Positions 5,009-7,255 of a stretch of DNA of 7,255 nucleotides are shown piece after piece. A program made the translations under genes and the position numbers. The notes below the pieces were generated by a model, which saw only the letters and a list, made by a program, of their open reading frames with translations, ran no database searches and had not been told where the DNA came from. Source of the DNA: Candidatus Thalassarchaeaceae archaeon (GTDB lineage: Archaea; Thermoplasmatota; Poseidoniia; Poseidoniales; Thalassarchaeaceae); NCBI GenBank assembly GCA_013329905.1, contig DUJH01000053.1, forward strand, positions 1,243-8,497, given 5' to 3'. Each line of letters starts with the position of its first letter. Positions within the stretch are counted from its first letter, which is position 1.

Positions 5009-6535
5009 TCATAGATCGTGGAGCAAACCGAATCTTAATTCCAATGCGAGACCATCTGATACTTCGGATAGCGATTGGTCATGGTCTAGAGTAGGAATCA
5101 TTCCATTTATTGTTGAAAATATAGAACTAACCCCTGCGCCGGGAGTCTCAGAAATATTGCGCAAGCAACCAATAGCCGCAATCAACTCATTCGCGATAAC
5201 GCGAGATAGCATCTCACAGCAAGTCAGAAGCCGATGACATGCGGTGGCACCCATGGATACGTGATCTTCTTTCTCCATACTGACGGAGATATTTGTCGTA
5301 GAGGCGGGATTAGCCAAATGATGCAATTCCGCTACACAAGCAGCCGAGACATACTGAACAATCATCAGACCGCTCTCAAGTCCCTCTTCCACGGCAAGGA
5401 AGGCCTTCTGACCACTCCATTGAGGATTCATTAGAAGATTCGTTCTGCGCTCAGAGATTGAGCCCAATTCATGGGCGCAAACGGCAAGGTTATCTGCAAT
5501 TATTGCAAGGTTTTCTCCGTGAAAATTCCCTCCACTGATAACTTCAGATGTACCATCTTCAGCAATGAAAACCAAAGGATTGTCTGTAGCAGAATTTAAT
5601 TCAATTTGGAGCGTTTCACGTGCTTTTTGTAGAGAATCAATTACGGGGCCATGGACTTGAGCCGCGCAACGGAGAGAATAGGCATCCTGAACACGATCAC
5701 AATCAGCATGTGACCGATTGATATCTGAGTCGGCGAGTAATGCGGAAATACGCGCAGCACTGATTGACTGACCCCTATGTGGTCGTGCTGCATGAATTCG
5801 AGAATCAAATGCTTTGTGAGACCCTTTAATTGCCTCGACGGAACAAGCAGTTGCACAATCAGCTGAGAATACCAGTGTCTCAAGTGTTGAAACGGCTTCA
5901 GAGAGAAAGGTACACATCTGACTGGTCCCGTTAATCAGAGAAAGGCCTTCTTTCGCTTGTAGAGATACAGGGCTACTCTGTATCTTATCAAAAGCATCTG
6001 AAGCTTCAATTAATGTCCAACCCTCTTCATCTTCTATCAAGAAATCACTCTCACCTACTAGCCCCATAGCTAGATGTGAAAGCGGAGCGAGGTCGCCAGA
6101 AGCACCGAGTGAGCCGATTCTAGGCACCGTTGGAGATATGCGAGCATTGACTAATTCAAGCATGGTTTGGACAACTTCTACTCGGATACCAGAATTTCCA
6201 ACAGCGAGAGAATTTGCCCGAATAGCCATCATCATGAGAACGTGCTCTGGCGACATCAATTCCCCCACTCCACAAGCATGACTACGGATGAGATTCAACT
6301 GTAGTTTCCCAAGATCCCCGGAGTTGATTTGTACACTTGACATTGCTCCAAATCCAGTGTTGATGCCGTAGACTATTTTATCCGAATCAAGAATATCTTC
6401 TACTGCTTTGCGGGATGCTTGCATTCTTGTTATTGCCTCATTGGAGAGGGAGGCAGTAGCCAATCCATCTCGAATCAGGGTCAACGATTCGATGGATAAT
6501 GTGCGGCCATCAATCAGTACCTGGGAAGCAGTCAT
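5009..6535 (-). CDS. hutH: Histidine ammonia-lyase
   Basis: HutH removes ammonia from L-histidine to give trans-urocanate, the first step of histidine catabolism. The 508 residues match the usual bacterial length of about 510. The self-forming MIO cofactor comes from Ala-Ser-Gly at 145-147 within GSLGASGDLAPLSHLA. Other active-site landmarks are YGINTGFG (Y56), RSHACGVG (H86), INGTSQM at 201-207, RVQDAYSLRC (281-290), NSATDNPL (314-321) and GGNFHGENLA (337-344). The late glutamate is in KEDHVSMG (E423), where well-studied bacterial HutH has QED. ATG 6535 is preceded by AGGACGTGAT, which differs by one base from the ideal site, three bases upstream. The gene follows hutU by 42 bp and precedes alaX by 9 bp on the same strand. 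The related aromatic lyases (PAL, TAL) are less likely given the hutU and hutI neighbours and the SHA signature. Confidence 0.96.
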   Translation of the reverse strand: MTASQVLIDGRTLSIESLTLIRDGLATASLSNEAITRMQASRKAVEDILDSDKIVYGINTGFGAMSSVQINSGDLGKLQLNLIRSHACGVGELMSPEHVLMMMAIRANSLAVGNSGIRVEVVQTMLELVNARISPTVPRIGSLGASGDLAPLSHLAMGLVGESDFLIEDEEGWTLIEASDAFDKIQSSPVSLQAKEGLSLINGTSQMCTFLSEAVSTLETLVFSADCATACSVEAIKGSHKAFDSRIHAARPHRGQSISAARISALLADSDINRSHADCDRVQDAYSLRCAAQVHGPVIDSLQKARETLQIELNSATDNPLVFIAEDGTSEVISGGNFHGENLAIIADNLAVCAHELGSISERRTNLLMNPQWSGQKAFLAVEEGLESGLMIVQYVSAACVAELHHLANPASTTNISVSMEKEDHVSMGATACHRLLTCCEMLSRVIANELIAAIGCLRNISETPGAGVSSIFSTINGMIPTLDHDQSLSEVSDGLALELRFGLLHDL

Positions 6536-6538
6536 CTA

Positions 6539-6548
6539 ATCACGTCCT
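6539..6548 (-). promoter_or_regulatory. Ribosome-binding site of hutH
   Basis: AGGACGTGAT on the minus strand, three bases before the hutH ATG, matches GGAGGTGAT with one mismatch. It fixes the start codon at 6535 and shows that downstream genes of this operon use Shine-Dalgarno initiation. Confidence 0.5.
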
Positions 6549-6577
6549 GTGTCTGCTGCTATTCAAGGGGTAGGTCG

Positions 6578-7255
6578 TTACAAGAGATTGTCGAGGATGT
6601 CCGAGGAGACAAGATTTGGGACAGTAACATCGAGATTATCGTTTGCATTCATAGCACGTTGAATTGAGTCTATAGCGCCATGATTTCGTGCCCATGCGCG
6701 CCTTGCTATGCCATTATTCACATCCCAAGAGAGCATTGAATCTATATTCTCCGAACTCTTTTCTGACCCGTCTATCAACATACCAAATCCTCCGTTGATG
6801 ACTTCTCCCCAACCCACGCCACCACCATTGTGCAGGCTTACCCAAGTTGCGCCTCGAAATGAGTCCCCGACAAAATTCTGAACTGCCATATCGGCAGTAA
6901 ACATCGACCCGTCACGGATATTTGCAGTTTCCCGATATGGGCTATCTGTCCCAGATACATCGTGGTGATCTCTGCCTAATACGATCGGTGCAGTGATTCT
7001 GCCATCTGCGATGGCTTCGTTAAAGGATTGGGCGATTTTTCGTCGGCCTATTTCATCAGCATAGAGAATCCGAGCTTTACTACCAACGACGAGGGCGTGT
7101 TCATTTGCCTGATCGATCCATCTAATATTGTCTAGAATCTGTTGTTTGATATCGTCTGTAGCAGATTCTGACTGTCCCTCAAGAATTTTTTTTGCGATAG
7201 CATCGCTAATCGCTAAATCCTCTGTTAAACCAGATGTGCAAACCCATCGGAAGGG
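6578..7255 (-). CDS. hutU: Urocanate hydratase (urocanase), C-terminal part (gene enters from the right edge)
   Basis: HutU uses tightly bound NAD to convert urocanate to 4-imidazolone-5-propionate, the second step of histidine breakdown. The window holds the last 225 residues of a protein that is normally about 550 long. The frame is open from the right edge without a stop. It starts PFRWVCTSG and contains HALVVGSKARILYADEIGR (54-71), GRDHHDVSGTDSPYRETANI (94-113), GDSFRGATWVSLHNGGGVGW (130-149) and EVINGGFGMLIDGSE. All are well-conserved urocanase segments. The GRDHHDVSGTDSPYRE version differs from the GRDHLDSGSVASPNRE type of proteobacterial enzymes and is the form I associate with archaea and Bacteroidota. 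An internal ATG at 6904 is not the real start. The gene ends 42 bp before hutH on the same strand, so it is the upstream member of the operon; its promoter lies outside the window. Confidence 0.96.
   Translation of the reverse strand, partial: PFRWVCTSGLTEDLAISDAIAKKILEGQSESATDDIKQQILDNIRWIDQANEHALVVGSKARILYADEIGRRKIAQSFNEAIADGRITAPIVLGRDHHDVSGTDSPYRETANIRDGSMFTADMAVQNFVGDSFRGATWVSLHNGGGVGWGEVINGGFGMLIDGSEKSSENIDSMLSWDVNNGIARRAWARNHGAIDSIQRAMNANDNLDVTVPNLVSSDILDNLL

Noticed and set aside
5009..5883. Open frames of 66-92 codons on the plus strand and an 80-codon frame on the minus strand within hutH
   Set aside because: They are shadows of hutH in other frames with no family resemblance of their own.

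Overview
The window looks like part of an archaeal chromosome. The evidence is a Kae1/TsaD of the archaeal KEOPS type, a single-domain AlaX tRNA-editing protein, a small zinc-ribbon protein resembling the DUF5679 family, and short intergenic gaps with TATA-like boxes about 26 bp ahead of probably leaderless starts. A heterotrophic gene set (histidine degradation plus an acyl-CoA mutase), moderate GC and a Kae1 without fused Bud32 suggest a marine planktonic Thermoplasmatota (Poseidoniales/Marine Group II-like). That placement is an inference, not proven by the sequence.

Layout. Positions 1-2349 are read leftward: kae1, then a proline-rich basic protein of unknown function, then the 5' end of a methylmalonyl-CoA-mutase-type gene that leaves the window at base 1. 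A 51-bp divergent gap separates kae1 from hutI, which reads rightward (2401-3675). Next come about 280 bp without a convincing gene, holding a perfect inverted repeat, then a 51-residue zinc-ribbon gene (3955-4110) and tRNA-Val(GAC) (4169-4244), both rightward. From 4271 to the right edge a leftward operon runs hutU (3' part only), hutH, alaX, converging on the tRNA.

Function. HutH (histidine to urocanate), HutU (urocanate to imidazolonepropionate) and HutI (imidazolonepropionate to formiminoglutamate) are the first three steps of histidine catabolism. They are encoded on two converging strands. The formiminoglutamate-processing step is not in the window. AlaX (misacylated tRNA-Ala editing), Kae1 (t6A modification of tRNA) and the tRNA gene form a translation-quality theme mixed with the catabolic genes.

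Two genes are easily missed because they run off the window edges without a complete frame (the mutase at 1-437 and hutU at 6578-7255). A third, the zinc-ribbon gene, is very short. I see no mobile element, CRISPR array, defence system or integrase. The window reads as an ordinary core/catabolic region with a few unusual details rather than a new system.
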